From Tetracladium setigerum (lineage: Eukaryota; Ascomycota; Leotiomycetes; Helotiales), in the NCBI GenBank assembly GCA_031472005.1, contig PZJY01000005.1, forward strand, positions 248,001 to 312,000: DNA of 64,000 nt, written 5' to 3'. The position numbers were made by a program, and so were the translations under genes. Positions 44,843 to 56,200 of this stretch are shown here, in pieces. Below the pieces are notes generated by a model that was given only the letters and a program-made list of their open reading frames with translations, was not told the origin of the DNA and did not search any database. How positions within the stretch are numbered: the first letter of the stretch is position 1; the number at the start of each line of letters is the position of its first letter.

Positions 44843-46350
44843 TGGTAGTCTGTCAAAACAAGGCACAAGGTATGTCAAAACGATGTAGCAAGAAGAATAA
44901 AATACAAACAATAGAAGAACATAGGTTGGAGCGAGCGACCCCGTAGATTTTAATACTTTACAGACTGCTTCTTGGAACGGGTTGGTTAACAGCGGGAGGA
45001 AAGGGGTTTAGAGAAACTTAGAGCGTTCGCGGCATCACCACGAAAGTTAGTATCGAACGATGAGATAGACATGTGTGAATGACGCTTGAAAAGATTGGAG
45101 TTTTGACTTTTCCCGGATTGCGCCCCTTCCCAACTGTCAAATGACTCGTAGAGTTGGCTGACAGCTATCTCAGACTGGGATGGATGCATTCATGAATATG
45201 TTTCATTTAAAACCAGGTTGTCACGACTGTTTTGTCTAACAAACCCGAAGCCCTACATTGTAAATATTGAATACAAGTCCGTGCGTTAGTTGAGGGGACA
45301 GAACCCCGATAATTAGCGCTCTAGAAGTCCAAGAAAGTCCTTGGGGAAGTGTCTGTGAGCGACTGACTGTGCAGCCACATCCACTTCTGGAAGATTACGG
45401 CACACCAACTCACTCCTGCCCAGCTGTGTCCCTGATTTGCCAGAACAGTAGGAAGCATGCACGGAGCCATATCATATCTAACATGCCCGCAGTCTCGATG
45501 ACACAACATTTTTCTGCTCGCAACCCAACAGAATGATACCAATTATTTCTTCCAGACTATTTTGACTCACATCGATCAACTTGACGTTCCTTAGCAATAA
45601 AGCAACAGCGAAAAAGCGAACAGGAATACTCCTAAAATCATCATGTTACCTAAATCATCAAGTTCACCCCAATAACAGGACTAAAAAAGTTTTTGGAGCC
45701 TCCCAAAAAGGCACAAAAGAATGAAAATAATTTTACAAGTACATGAGAATCAAAAGTTTGCTGCCGCCCTTATGCTTGTTGACGGAACAATACACAATAT
45801 GGAGCGTACTTGCGAGTTTTCATCCTTCCCAAGTTACTACCCTCTACTCAAGAAAACATCTTCCATCCTGAGGCCCTATCTGTCTCATCACTCAAGACCC
45901 CGAGAGTTTAAGCCTCGTTGTATATGACCCAAAGCGATGAGATTGCCGCACCTTGACCACGCGGTAAACAAAGATTCGAGATGAGCTTAGGTCTGTTCTA
46001 CGAAACTTCTCTTGATGAAGATATTACTTTAAAGGAGCTAGATTGTTAGCCTTCAGACAACCTTTGCTCACGCAGGATCAAATAGACAACTTTTCTATTT
46101 GTTAAAGGAAATCTCAAAAAAGGTAAATTGCTTTGGAAGCAGACAAAATCTGACTTCCACGTGCCAGAACGGGTGGCTTTCAGAAGTAGCATACTCAATT
46201 AGCAATGAAAATTTCCCTGCAGAACTCATCCGTAGAAATGTTCAGGAACTTGTCTATTATGTTCAATCATATTATCTAATATGGTAGAGCGAATTAAACT
46301 AGCTTCTTTCCCAGAGTATGTTGCGCATTAGTAGCTATGTCCATTAATCA
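44843..46350. other. Intergenic, nothing recognised
   Basis: AT-rich accessory-type DNA upstream of the receptor-like gene. Short chance ORFs only. Confidence 0.35.
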
Positions 46351-46434
46351 ACGCATTACGCGAGAAAAAGAAAATCGTTGTCATAGCAGGAGCAGGAATC
46401 TCGGCAGGAGCTGGACACCAAATATCAATTCAAC
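46350..46434 (+). pseudogene. Sirtuin (Sir2) N-terminal scrap
   Basis: A single short reading frame gives EKKKIVVIAGAGISAGAG before drifting into a stop. This is the NAD-binding GAGIS motif that opens the catalytic core of NAD-dependent deacetylases of the Sir2/Hst family (normally followed by IPDFRS). The following PDFRS block and the rest of the domain are absent, as is an in-frame ATG immediately upstream. It is a fragment, not a gene. Confidence 0.6.
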
Positions 46435-48020
46435 CCGACTGATAAGGCCATTACCTGCAAGACGACTGCCAGTTGAATACATCTGGGACCGACGGAGCAG
46501 TGTAATAGTGAACAAATCTTTTTAAGATCTTAATCAAGATGAAACCTATCGAAAGGGTTTAACTCCTCTTCGTGGAAACTTCAATTGCAGAGGACAGAGC
46601 CTGTACATAGGGCTTCGAACGAGGATGAAGCTTAGCGCAAATCCGCCCGTGCACAAACTCTGGAAGTGGCTTGCATTATGGGGCCAGTCCCCACACCCGC
46701 GGTCCTCGCTGCGCTCGATATCAGAGTCTATATCTGAGTCTTATGGACAAAAAGTTATTATAATTGTGTATTTCTATATATGTAATCTAGCTTACGGTCT
46801 CGAGATACAGGAGGGGGGGGCGCGCAGGTACGCGGATCGGGAGATGAGGTTGAGGTAGAGGAGGTTGAGGTAGAGGAGGTTCTGGTCGTGCAAGGAGAGT
46901 CTTCGCAAGCTGCAAATAGTCGTTTTTTGGCTGAGACGTTAGGATCGGGAGGCTACAATACCTTCTTCTTCTTCTTCTTCCCTTTCAACTTCACTCTCGA
47001 TTTTGCGCAAGATGCATGTGATTTGCCTATTAGTGGCACGTGATATAATTGGAACGCATGGTGCGTGCAACCTCACGCCGGGGTGGGGTCGGAGCCCAAG
47101 AAAAAGCTGCACTTTTAATCAACCTCTCGAATTGCAAGCAAGAGATCAGGCATCGTCCAAGGTTGTTTCTTGCGACAACGATGACTCAGGTGTCCTGTCC
47201 ACCCAGCACCGCCAATATACTTCATCCCATCTTATACTGAGGAGCAGCCGTTTCGTCCTATTTTCTGCCGTAACATTAGCATTTCCCCAGCGAAATATTT
47301 CATCGGGTTCCTTGCGCCGCGCACCGTTACCAGCCTCATTGCACACGTCGCGCGTAGCGTATTCTATCAAAGGCACAGGAGAGTGTCTCTGACTCCAAAG
47401 ACTCCACCCCACCATTGGCCTTTGCGCAAATAGGCAACCTCATTCTACTGTCTCCCAAAAGGCGCTTGGCCCTAAACGTTCTCTCTTTCACCGTCTCGTC
47501 TTCTTCTCTCCGTGTTCACACTTCCAACCAGGACAGGTTCTCCAATCGTAGCTGTAAGAACTTAACGTACGGCGAAGAGCCGGTAGTAGTAACTTTTCGC
47601 ACGTGCTCTGGTAAATTTCTCTTCATCGTTCAAACCCCTCCAAACTACTTGATTTGCACCGCAAGTAGGACTTACATAAGTGGCAGCAGGAGTAAAGAAG
47701 AAGTATAGGTAACCTTATGAGGTGGAAGTAGGTTCAAGTGCTGAAGCGGTATAGAAAGTCATACACTTCACTTGAGGGCAGAGACAGAGGTGCACGCTCA
47801 AAGAGAGAAGGCGGATTACCGATTCAGAATTCTTTCGCTCAGGTTAATGAACTTTTCGATTTGGGTCGTATTGGTATGTTGCTCTGGGATTCTATATTTG
47901 TCCTGATTGATCAACTATTGAAGCAGTATAGAAATCATCATGACCTCCCGAAGTAACTCCCTTGGCTTGCGATTAGACTGGCTAGAGGCAAGCGACCTCA
48001 TCGGCATGAGATAAGGCTAC
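46435..48020. other. Intergenic, nothing recognised
   Basis: Contains a GAGGTTGAGGTAGAG repeat at 46845-46882, a G8 run near 46812, and a CTT array at 46962-46980. No supported gene. Confidence 0.4.
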
Positions 48021-50276
48021 ATGCTTTTCGCACAAGACAACAGATTGTACAAAAGCAGCTTGCGTGGCCGTAAGATACGTCTCTTACAACTACTTCCTCA
48101 ATCGAAGCCCGGCTCTCTCTTGTATGAAATGAATGTGTATGACCTTGATTCCCGAGTTGCCTTCCAGGCTTTGTCATACACGTGGGGAGACCCAACACCC
48201 AAGAGTTCAATTACCTGTAATGGAAAACAGGTACGAATTACGGAGAATCTATTTAATGCTCTGCTGCAGTTCCAGGAGGACGGCAACAGAACTTTACTTT
48301 GGATAGATGCTTTATGCATCAATCAGACTGATCTGGATGAGAAGTCAGAACAAGTCAAAATGATGGCAGACATCTATAGGGCTGCATCGGAAGTTGTGGT
48401 TTGGCTGGGGAAGGAACATCCCAGTGATAGAAGTGGTGTAGAGCTACTCGGTCTTCTGCTGGAAAAGTTGGGAGTTCCTGAAGCCAACATCGCTGACCTT
48501 GTATCAGACCCTATATTCATCCATGCAGAACACGAGCTACCGGAACACGGTGATGTACAGTGGAGGAATATGCTAGCAGTCTTCGAAAGACCATGGTTTT
48601 CTCGTGTATGGACCATACAGGAATTACTATTTGCCAGAAAATCATATGCTCAAATTGGTAGCATGAAACTTTCATGGGACCAAATCTTTGCTCCTGTTGC
48701 CAATGCTAGGCGTTACACAGCACTCCAGAATACATTTTATGGCCCTCGGATCGGAGTACGAGAACTTCTCTGCACCGAAAACCTGTGGATTTTCAAATTG
48801 ACGTATGCCTCCTTCCATTTTGCCGACATCAAGAAAATACCACACGCCAGCCGTTCTTTTCTGGGGAGATTACTTAGCAAAGCTATTTTGCTTGCATGTA
48901 CTGGACTCTTCAATTTACTGGCTTACGTGACGAACGTTCGCATGCCAAACTGGGCAAACTCAAGGCCTAACTTGAACGACCTTCTAATGGCAACCAGATG
49001 TTATGACGCGACAAATCAACTTGACAAGGTTTTCGCTCTTCTTGCACTCTCCCACGATGGAAGATTAGACAGAATTGACTATCGAAAGAATATAGCTGAG
49101 GTTCTCACAGATGCTGCAAAGATGAGCTTGGGTGTGGATGATGACGATTAACAAGTAGCAATTGGAGCTAGCTTGAAGTTTTTGACGAGCATAGAGACTC
49201 GATCAACGATTCCGGGGCTACCTTCATGGGTTCCAGACTACAACCTTCATCCTGGATTCAGGCCAATGCTTGATGCTGGAGGTGTTGACCCGATGACGCA
49301 GCCTCCACTGCACAATGCCTCTGGCCACTGCGATGCTCAAAATGTAAGTTCACAATTTCAATTCGTGCGTGTAGCTTCCACTTCTTAGACATGTGATGAG
49401 TTCGCGTTTGACTTTAAAAAGAACCTTCATCTCCGTGGTAGAGTGATTGACTTCATCAATCATATATATCAAAGCGATGCTCATGAATTCCGGCCAAGCG
49501 GATGGCAAGCTGGTCCATGTATTACAGAGCTTGTCGCATTACCTGGAAATGTACCGGGGGCTGGAATTGCCATTCTCCTCTTCGAGGAGGGTTGCTGGAA
49601 TATTGCTAAGAGCCTCGGGACCTATCCGACTGGCGAGGACTTAAGAGAGGCTTACTGGCAAGCTTTGATTTGCGATATGACGCAAATTGATAGAGCAGCT
49701 GGATTTCGATGAAGGAATGTTTCGAGGCTTTCTACGAAGGATTACCTTTTTTGGGTTATTGCCAACTTTGTTGGCAAAGTTTCAAAGACTGAGCTCCGAA
49801 GACCCTGTAGCTGTCCAGAGTGATACATTTCACATGGCTGGCTCGAATGACTATTGCCAGCCTGATACGTCTGAATATGTCGAGCCATCAGATGTAACCG
49901 AACTAGCCACCGACAATTCAAATGCCACGCAGACAGAATTTTCAAAAAAAAGCACTCGAGTATGCGCATGCTAGATTGTCTCATTGTCAGATGCTGATCA
50001 TGTTAGGCCCTCCACAACGACAGCAACAGCAACAGCAACAGCCATTGGAGATGGAAATACTCGGTTGACAAGATCCACAGATTCACACACAATTCCACCT
50101 ACTGTGATCGACCATGCCAACGCTTTCCAAGATATGGTATCAGAAAATCTTACTAGAGATTTTATCGACAGTGTAAAAAGCCTTCCTCCAGTGACTCCGG
50201 AGATGTTTAACTCTTTAGGGATACGTACACCAAACTGCGTGCACCTGTGTACGTGTTCCCTAATCCTGTCAGCTTA
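48021..50276 (+). pseudogene. HET-domain protein, in-frame stop and decayed 3' end
   Basis: The frame from ATG 48021 is a classical HET protein. It has IRLLQLLPQSKPGSLLYEM, FQALSYTWGDP, LLWIDALCINQTD, SEQVKMMADIYRAASEVVVW and FERPWFSRVWTIQELLFA. A TAA at 49149-49151 interrupts it, yet the same frame continues as coding (QVAIGASLKFLTSIETR, LPSWVPDYNLHP), so a CAA glutamine codon became TAA. A normal GT-AG intron (49344-49421) still keeps frame. After 49710 the C-terminal region is spread over several frames (KECFEAFYEGLPF; then DPVAVQSDTFHMAG; then VIDHANAFQDMVSENL). It probably no longer makes full-length protein, but a 376-aa HET domain alone could be made. Confidence 0.82.
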
Positions 50277-51077
50277 AGCATTGGAGTTATATATCCAATA
50301 TACCTCTCCTCCCTCTCAATTCAACTCCTAGGTGTGCAAGATCTCTAATTTGACATAGATTCCGAACGCACCTTTAATGAACACAACGCACGTCTCGAGA
50401 TTAAGTTTGGAATATTCGAGCAAAGATTCCTAAGTTACTCCTACCATCGCCGCTTCGGGTCCACTGGATACGGATATTTAGGCTGGTTTCCTCGCCTAGC
50501 ACGGGAAGGCGATGTTATCGTAGTTCTCAATGGTTTCACAATTCCATTCGTGTGAGGCCAACAGGCAATGGGAGATGTGAGATGATTGGTGCGTGTTATG
50601 TGAGAGGGTTCATGGCTGGTGCAGCATTCAAACTGGAGGGCAGGGCAGAAGGTATAATTACATTTATTTGAGGCAATTGCAGTACGTTGTTTGAGATGAT
50701 AGCAACATGAATCTTTTTGAGGGTTATGTCTTTGAGGTTTTGTATTGAGTAAGTTAGTTTTTCTATATTGAATAACTCGACAACTGTCTAGGTAGTATTG
50801 TAGACTTTGCAACATAAGGCGCGCAGTCCTAGTTTACATGTCTAATAGATCTCTGTTCACTTCATGTCAGACATTATCTACGAACTCTTGTCATTCACCA
50901 CTATACTAGCAATTTGCCGCATGCACCCCCCTTTAAGCGTTATCCTCTGTAAGGATCGATAGTGATAAGCTTTACTACTCGACTAACTGACCAAAAAGGC
51001 ACAATATTCGAGATCGAGAACCCGAATAGCTTGTCTTACTACTTATGCTAGATTTAGGCCACTAACACCGTGTCTCC
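50277..51077. other. Intergenic, nothing recognised
   Basis: Between the HET relic and the retroelement scrap. No gene supported. Confidence 0.35.
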
Positions 51078-51665
51078 GATCCTGACAATTGTCACACTTG
51101 TTCACGATCAAAAGCGCCCCGACTGAGATACCAAGGTCTTCTGCAACCATTGAGAACACTAATGAAGAAATGGGAGGATATTACGGTAGGCTTTATCGTT
51201 GACCTGCCCAGGAGTAAATGTGAAACTACGGGTCAGATTTGTCGAAATATTATGGTGGTTACTGATCGACTTTCAAAACAACGGCACTTCGTTGTGTGCG
51301 GATCTATTGAGGCCAAGTACACGGCTCGATTTTTTCTTCACCATGTGTGGAAAGCATCATGAACTGCCACGGACCATCGTATCTGATCGTGGAACACAGT
51401 TCACATCGAGACTGTGGCAACGGATCTGCCAACGGCTACGGATTCAACGAAAGTCTCTACAGCACACTACCCAGAAACGGATGGGCAGTCGGAGATTTCC
51501 AACCAGAACCTTGAACAATACCTCCGGTCTTATATCAGTTACGTTCAGAATGATTGGGTGAACTGGCTACCACTAGCTGAATTTGCAGCGAACAACCATA
51601 GGTCCGAGACGACAGCAGTGACACCTTTTTACGCAGTTTGCGGCCAGCACCCACGAATGGGTCTT
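51078..51665 (+). mobile_element. Ty3/gypsy retrotransposon integrase fragment
   Basis: Part of a retroelement pol gene is spread over several frames. It has the second half of the zinc finger (CHTCSRSK), then the core integrase landmarks FIVDLP, TDRLSKQRHF, IVSDRGTQFTSRLW, then ETDGQSEISNQNLEQYLRSY and WLPLAEFAANN. These are the D, D and E regions of a chromovirus-type gypsy integrase. Reverse transcriptase, protease, gag and LTRs are not seen nearby. It is an old broken copy, in keeping with the HET and sirtuin remnants around it. Confidence 0.88.
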
Positions 51666-53269
51666 CTCACGCTTTCCTCCACTTCTACTTCTTCACGTTA
51701 CGTCCTGTAAATGGAACCACATATTGTATGATTAAAGCAGCGCTCAAAAATCCAACCTTGGGAATCTCGCACGCACGCACGCACGCAACACACACACACG
51801 CATGTACTGTACTAGACGCACGCAAATATGCCCAGACGGCTATAGCGGCTGACAAACGAGTATACTGTACTATACTATATGCTATATGCTATATGCAATG
51901 CAGCTTCAAGAAATCCACGGGAGGACCCAAAAAGAAAACGGAGACTCATGCATCCCATCCCGCGCCAAACCAAGAGTCAAATCAAAAATGGGCATGTGGT
52001 TTTGATTTTGGTTTTAGCCTTCCAACACCTACCTGCCTACCCACACGACAAGGTAGCAGATAAAGGCTAAAAGAAAGGAAGAAAGTACGAAAGGCAGTAA
52101 GTAAGAAAGAAGGGAATGCGTGATGCGTGATGCGATTGCGTGCATAGAAGTAAACGCACAAGCAGGGAAGTAAACCCAGCACTTAAGGAACGGAATACGG
52201 CAGTGGGAAGAATGCAAACTGAGATAACCTTACCTTACCTTTTTTTACGAACTACAGTACCAAAATTCATCGTCATCAAAACGACAGATGCTCGTACAGT
52301 ACAGTACATGCATGTTGATATACCTGAAACAAATTATTTGCTTGCTGACTGTGGAGTGTGGAGTGCTGAGTGTGGAGCGCTGCAATGGGTCAAAGCCTAA
52401 AAGGTGCCATAAAGATAGAGCGACAGAGAGAGAGGACACAAGTGGACGTGCTGGTTCTCTTACTGGGGAATCTATCTGTTCATGTCAGTCACGAGGGACT
52501 GTACATGTAACTAGCAGTACATGTACCCTGCCTGTGCGTTGGTTCGTACATGCATGCATGAGTACAATACAGTGCATATGCAGCTTCTTTCATGTATGTA
52601 AGGTATCTTGGTGATATGGTTCGCTTACTGTAGTGGGCAAGAAAAAAAAGGAAGGAAGATAGAAAAAAAAAAGACCCGAAAGTGGGAGGGAGGGAGGTCG
52701 TTCGGAAAAAGAATGTGATGTTCGGATACAGTACGCATATGAAATAAAAAACAAAAGTGGAGAAGGCAGCATCGTTCTCTTGATAGCAAATGTTCCACAG
52801 GCCACAGGAAAAGGGGGGGGCAGGAAATGATAACGAGGAAAGACAGGCCTGAAAGGGGAATATAAAAAGGATACTCTAATCACAGTTGCGCAGTTTACCA
52901 ACCGAGACGGGAGCTGAAGAGTATATCGTAATTGATGGATGAGACTGAAGCTCAAGTAAAAAAAAAACTCCAAAGCAAGCAAGAGCACTAAGCTACCCAG
53001 ACAATCCATCAAACGCTAAACCGCTAATCATAAAAATCATACCAATATTAAGGCCGCAGATGCAAAAAAAAAGAACTCCAAATTCGAAGCCTCTTCTTTT
53101 CCCATCCATCCATAATACCCTTCTTCAATACTCCATCCATAGTCCCATATCCACAAAAGTTCGACGATCAACTCAAACCCCCAAAAATGATACTCCCCTG
53201 CCATTTCACCACCCCACCCTTCCAAGAGAGATACCAGAAGAAAAAGTGCCCAATAACGATGAAAAAAAA
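51666..53269. other. Intergenic, microsatellite-rich 3' flank
   Basis: Contains ACGC/ACAC runs at 51771-51803, a TATATGCTATATGC run at about 51876-51897, CATGTACATG/CATGCATG words at 52500-52560 and A runs. No supported gene. Confidence 0.45.
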
Positions 53270-56200
53270 TCATGCTGCCTGCTGAAAGAGTACCAGCGGA
53301 GCATGTTGGTCCTGATCGTCCAAGACACTCTCAGTTGCTTCCGAGTAATCATCACCATCCACACTACCAGTCCATTCAGTACCCTCGTCAACGCTCTCGC
53401 TGATTCCGGTACCAGTGCTGGTGATGATGGTCGTTCCCCGACTGCTTCTTCTCATCGTTCCACTTTCGCTCACGTCGTCTCCATCGGGGAGTTCAATCTC
53501 AATCTCGTTCTCTCTCTCGTCTTCCTCGCTTTCCTTCAGTGCCAAGTTCTCCTTGTTCAGATCGCCGTAGTGTCTATTGAGTGATCCTCCCCAACTTGAC
53601 TTTCTCAAAGCGGCGGCACCATTGGGCGTCTTGACACTGTGACTTCTCTTGATGAAAGCATTGGAGCCAGTTGGTACGTTGTTGGTGATTTGATTCAAGG
53701 AGAGAATGCGTCGAGAAGGAACAGCCGAGGTGCTGTTGATTGGCGCGGTTGGAATCGAACGGTTGCCATTCATCGCCATACTGACAGCACTCTGTGTGTG
53801 ATATGAAGCTCGCGAGGTGGCACTGGAAACAACGGATCCTGTCACAGAAGTAGCGTGGCTGGGAACGCGCTTTCTGCTCATTGCATCACGTCCCTTATTT
53901 GATTTTGAGATCAGGAGAGCACGCGAGTGATCAATCACGCCCTCGAGAATACGACGTTCGAGTCCTTCAGCTCTTGCTTCCATGGCGTGAAGTTCCTCTC
54001 TGCGGATACGTAGAGCAGTCTCCAAGCTCGACACATCTGCAGAGAGGCGCATCTTTTGATGTGCATAATCCTCCTGCTCGGCCTTGAGGATGGAAACAGA
54101 CTCTCTCAGTAGCTGCTCCTCCTCTCGAAGACCAACTACAACAGCTTCAACCGATTCCTTCTGGGCGAGTCGCTTTTCCAACGCAATTGTTGCATCTTCG
54201 ACGGCCTTCTCCTTGTCTTCGTGATCATTTGCGATTCGCTGGGTTTGGTTAGAGACGAACTCGGAGACCTCGGCTGCTGTTTTCAGGACTTGTTGATGAA
54301 TCTTGTCAAGCATGTCCAGCTGAGCAAATGATTTACCAGCAGCATGAGTGTGATCAACAAGCTTATCAAGCTTTTCATGGACTGGACCATCATCGTATTT
54401 GTCCGAAGCGGCTGCTTCACGAAGAAGAGGAAGGTCCAGGGCTGGAGGAGGTGGTGGTATGCTCTCAATCTTCTCTTGGAGAGTGTTGTTGGAAGATTTC
54501 GAATGTTCGTAGTGTTGTCCAACAATCAGGAGAACATCCTTGATCGATTCCAAAATCTTAGGATTGTATTCCGTGACATTTCCTTGCACCCCCTCGATTG
54601 CGCCGAGGGTCTTGAAAACTTGCTCTCGAGTAAGTTGATGCTCTGCCTTCGCATCGGCATGAGTCTCTTCGATTCTGTTGAAGGTTTGGTCGACTCTGCC
54701 AAACACGGTCTTGGAAGACTCATCAATCTTATCAGTTGATTCAGTCAAGGTAGTACCAAGGGTCTCGATAAAAGACTTAAGCTCCTCTGCCACCGCCTTG
54801 GTGCCCAGAACGGCAGCCTCTGTTACGAGGTTTCTCTCTTCACCAAGTGTTGCCTTGACTTCAGCTGCGGCCTGTGCATCGTCGTATTTGGTCATGATTT
54901 CCTTGAACTTCTCATCGATCTTGAGATCAATGCCATCAAACTTAGGTCCAAAACTGTCCAAGTTGTCCCAAGTCTTTTGGAATTTCTCATCGGCTTCAAG
55001 CTTGGAACCAACAACACCAGCATTTGACTTTTCGAATTCGGTGTTCATTGCTTCGGCCAGTGTCTTGATGTCATCCGTGAGACCAGCGTTTTGTGCAACG
55101 GATTCGCTCAAGGTCTCAAGGAATTTACCCAAAGCTTCTACACTGGTAGAACCCTCATCAAGCTTCTCCTTCATGGCATCCTTGAACTCTTCAAGGAATG
55201 TCTTGATCTCGCTGACTCGCTCGCCAACTCCAACAGTCTCTGCCTGGCGTTCTTCGAAATTTTTGGCGTTAACCTCAGCATGAACGTCAATTTGGCCCTT
55301 AACTTCCTGCACCAATTCGCCCAAAGTCTTAACGTCGTCCTTAGATGCCAGGGCTGCAATATCTGCTTGAAGCATTTGATCAATTGTAGATTTGACATCG
55401 AGACAGATGGCTTCCACGGCTTGCACGTCGATTTTGGTAACACGCTCACCGTCTTCTTCGTCTTTGGTTGCCTTCTCCCTCATCTCCTCGAGACTAGTGG
55501 CAATATCGCGAACCAAAACTTCAACAATGTTGACATCGTCTTTCTTAACAACATCATCGAGGTGAGATGCAAGTACGCTCAATCCTTCCTTAGCCTCGAG
55601 AATCAGAGCCTCAACAAGGTCAAGCTGTTCCTTCTTGGCAGCCTGTGAAGGGTCCATCTCGTCAATCTTTGCCTTGGTGTTGTGGAGAAGAATCTCAATA
55701 GCCTCAATATCGGCTCGCGTGATTCCGTCTTCATTGACTTCGCGCTCCTTTGAAATGCCCGCAAGTGATTCTTGGAGATTGCGCAAGCCCTTTTCAACTG
55801 GTGCCAAATCTTCCCGGAGGAGAGTTCCAGGAAGTGGCTCTGCTGGGGGTGGTGGGGGTGGTGGCGTTGCTTCAAAGGCTTCGACTTTGATTCTCAGCTG
55901 GGTAATCAGGACTTCAAGATTTTCGATGTCGTTACGCTTCAGACCCTCTGCAGCGGCTACAACAGCACCCTCGTTGATTGCAGCAACCGCACGATCGCCA
56001 TACCCATCTTCACGAAGTCGGTCAATATCAGCTCGAAGTCCTTCCATTCCAGCTTTGAGGGTATCCAGGATCTCATAGTTGACTGTCATATCGACAGGCT
56101 TGTTTCCGAATCTCTCAACCTCCGTGCGCAAATTGTTGAGTCCATCGTGAAGGGCATCGAGGATTTCGCCAGTGCCAGAAAGAACGCTTTCATCACCACC

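Noticed and set aside
47003..47956. Several 60-130-codon plus-strand frames upstream of the second HET gene
   Set aside because: Different frames, no splice signals joining them and no protein-like motifs.
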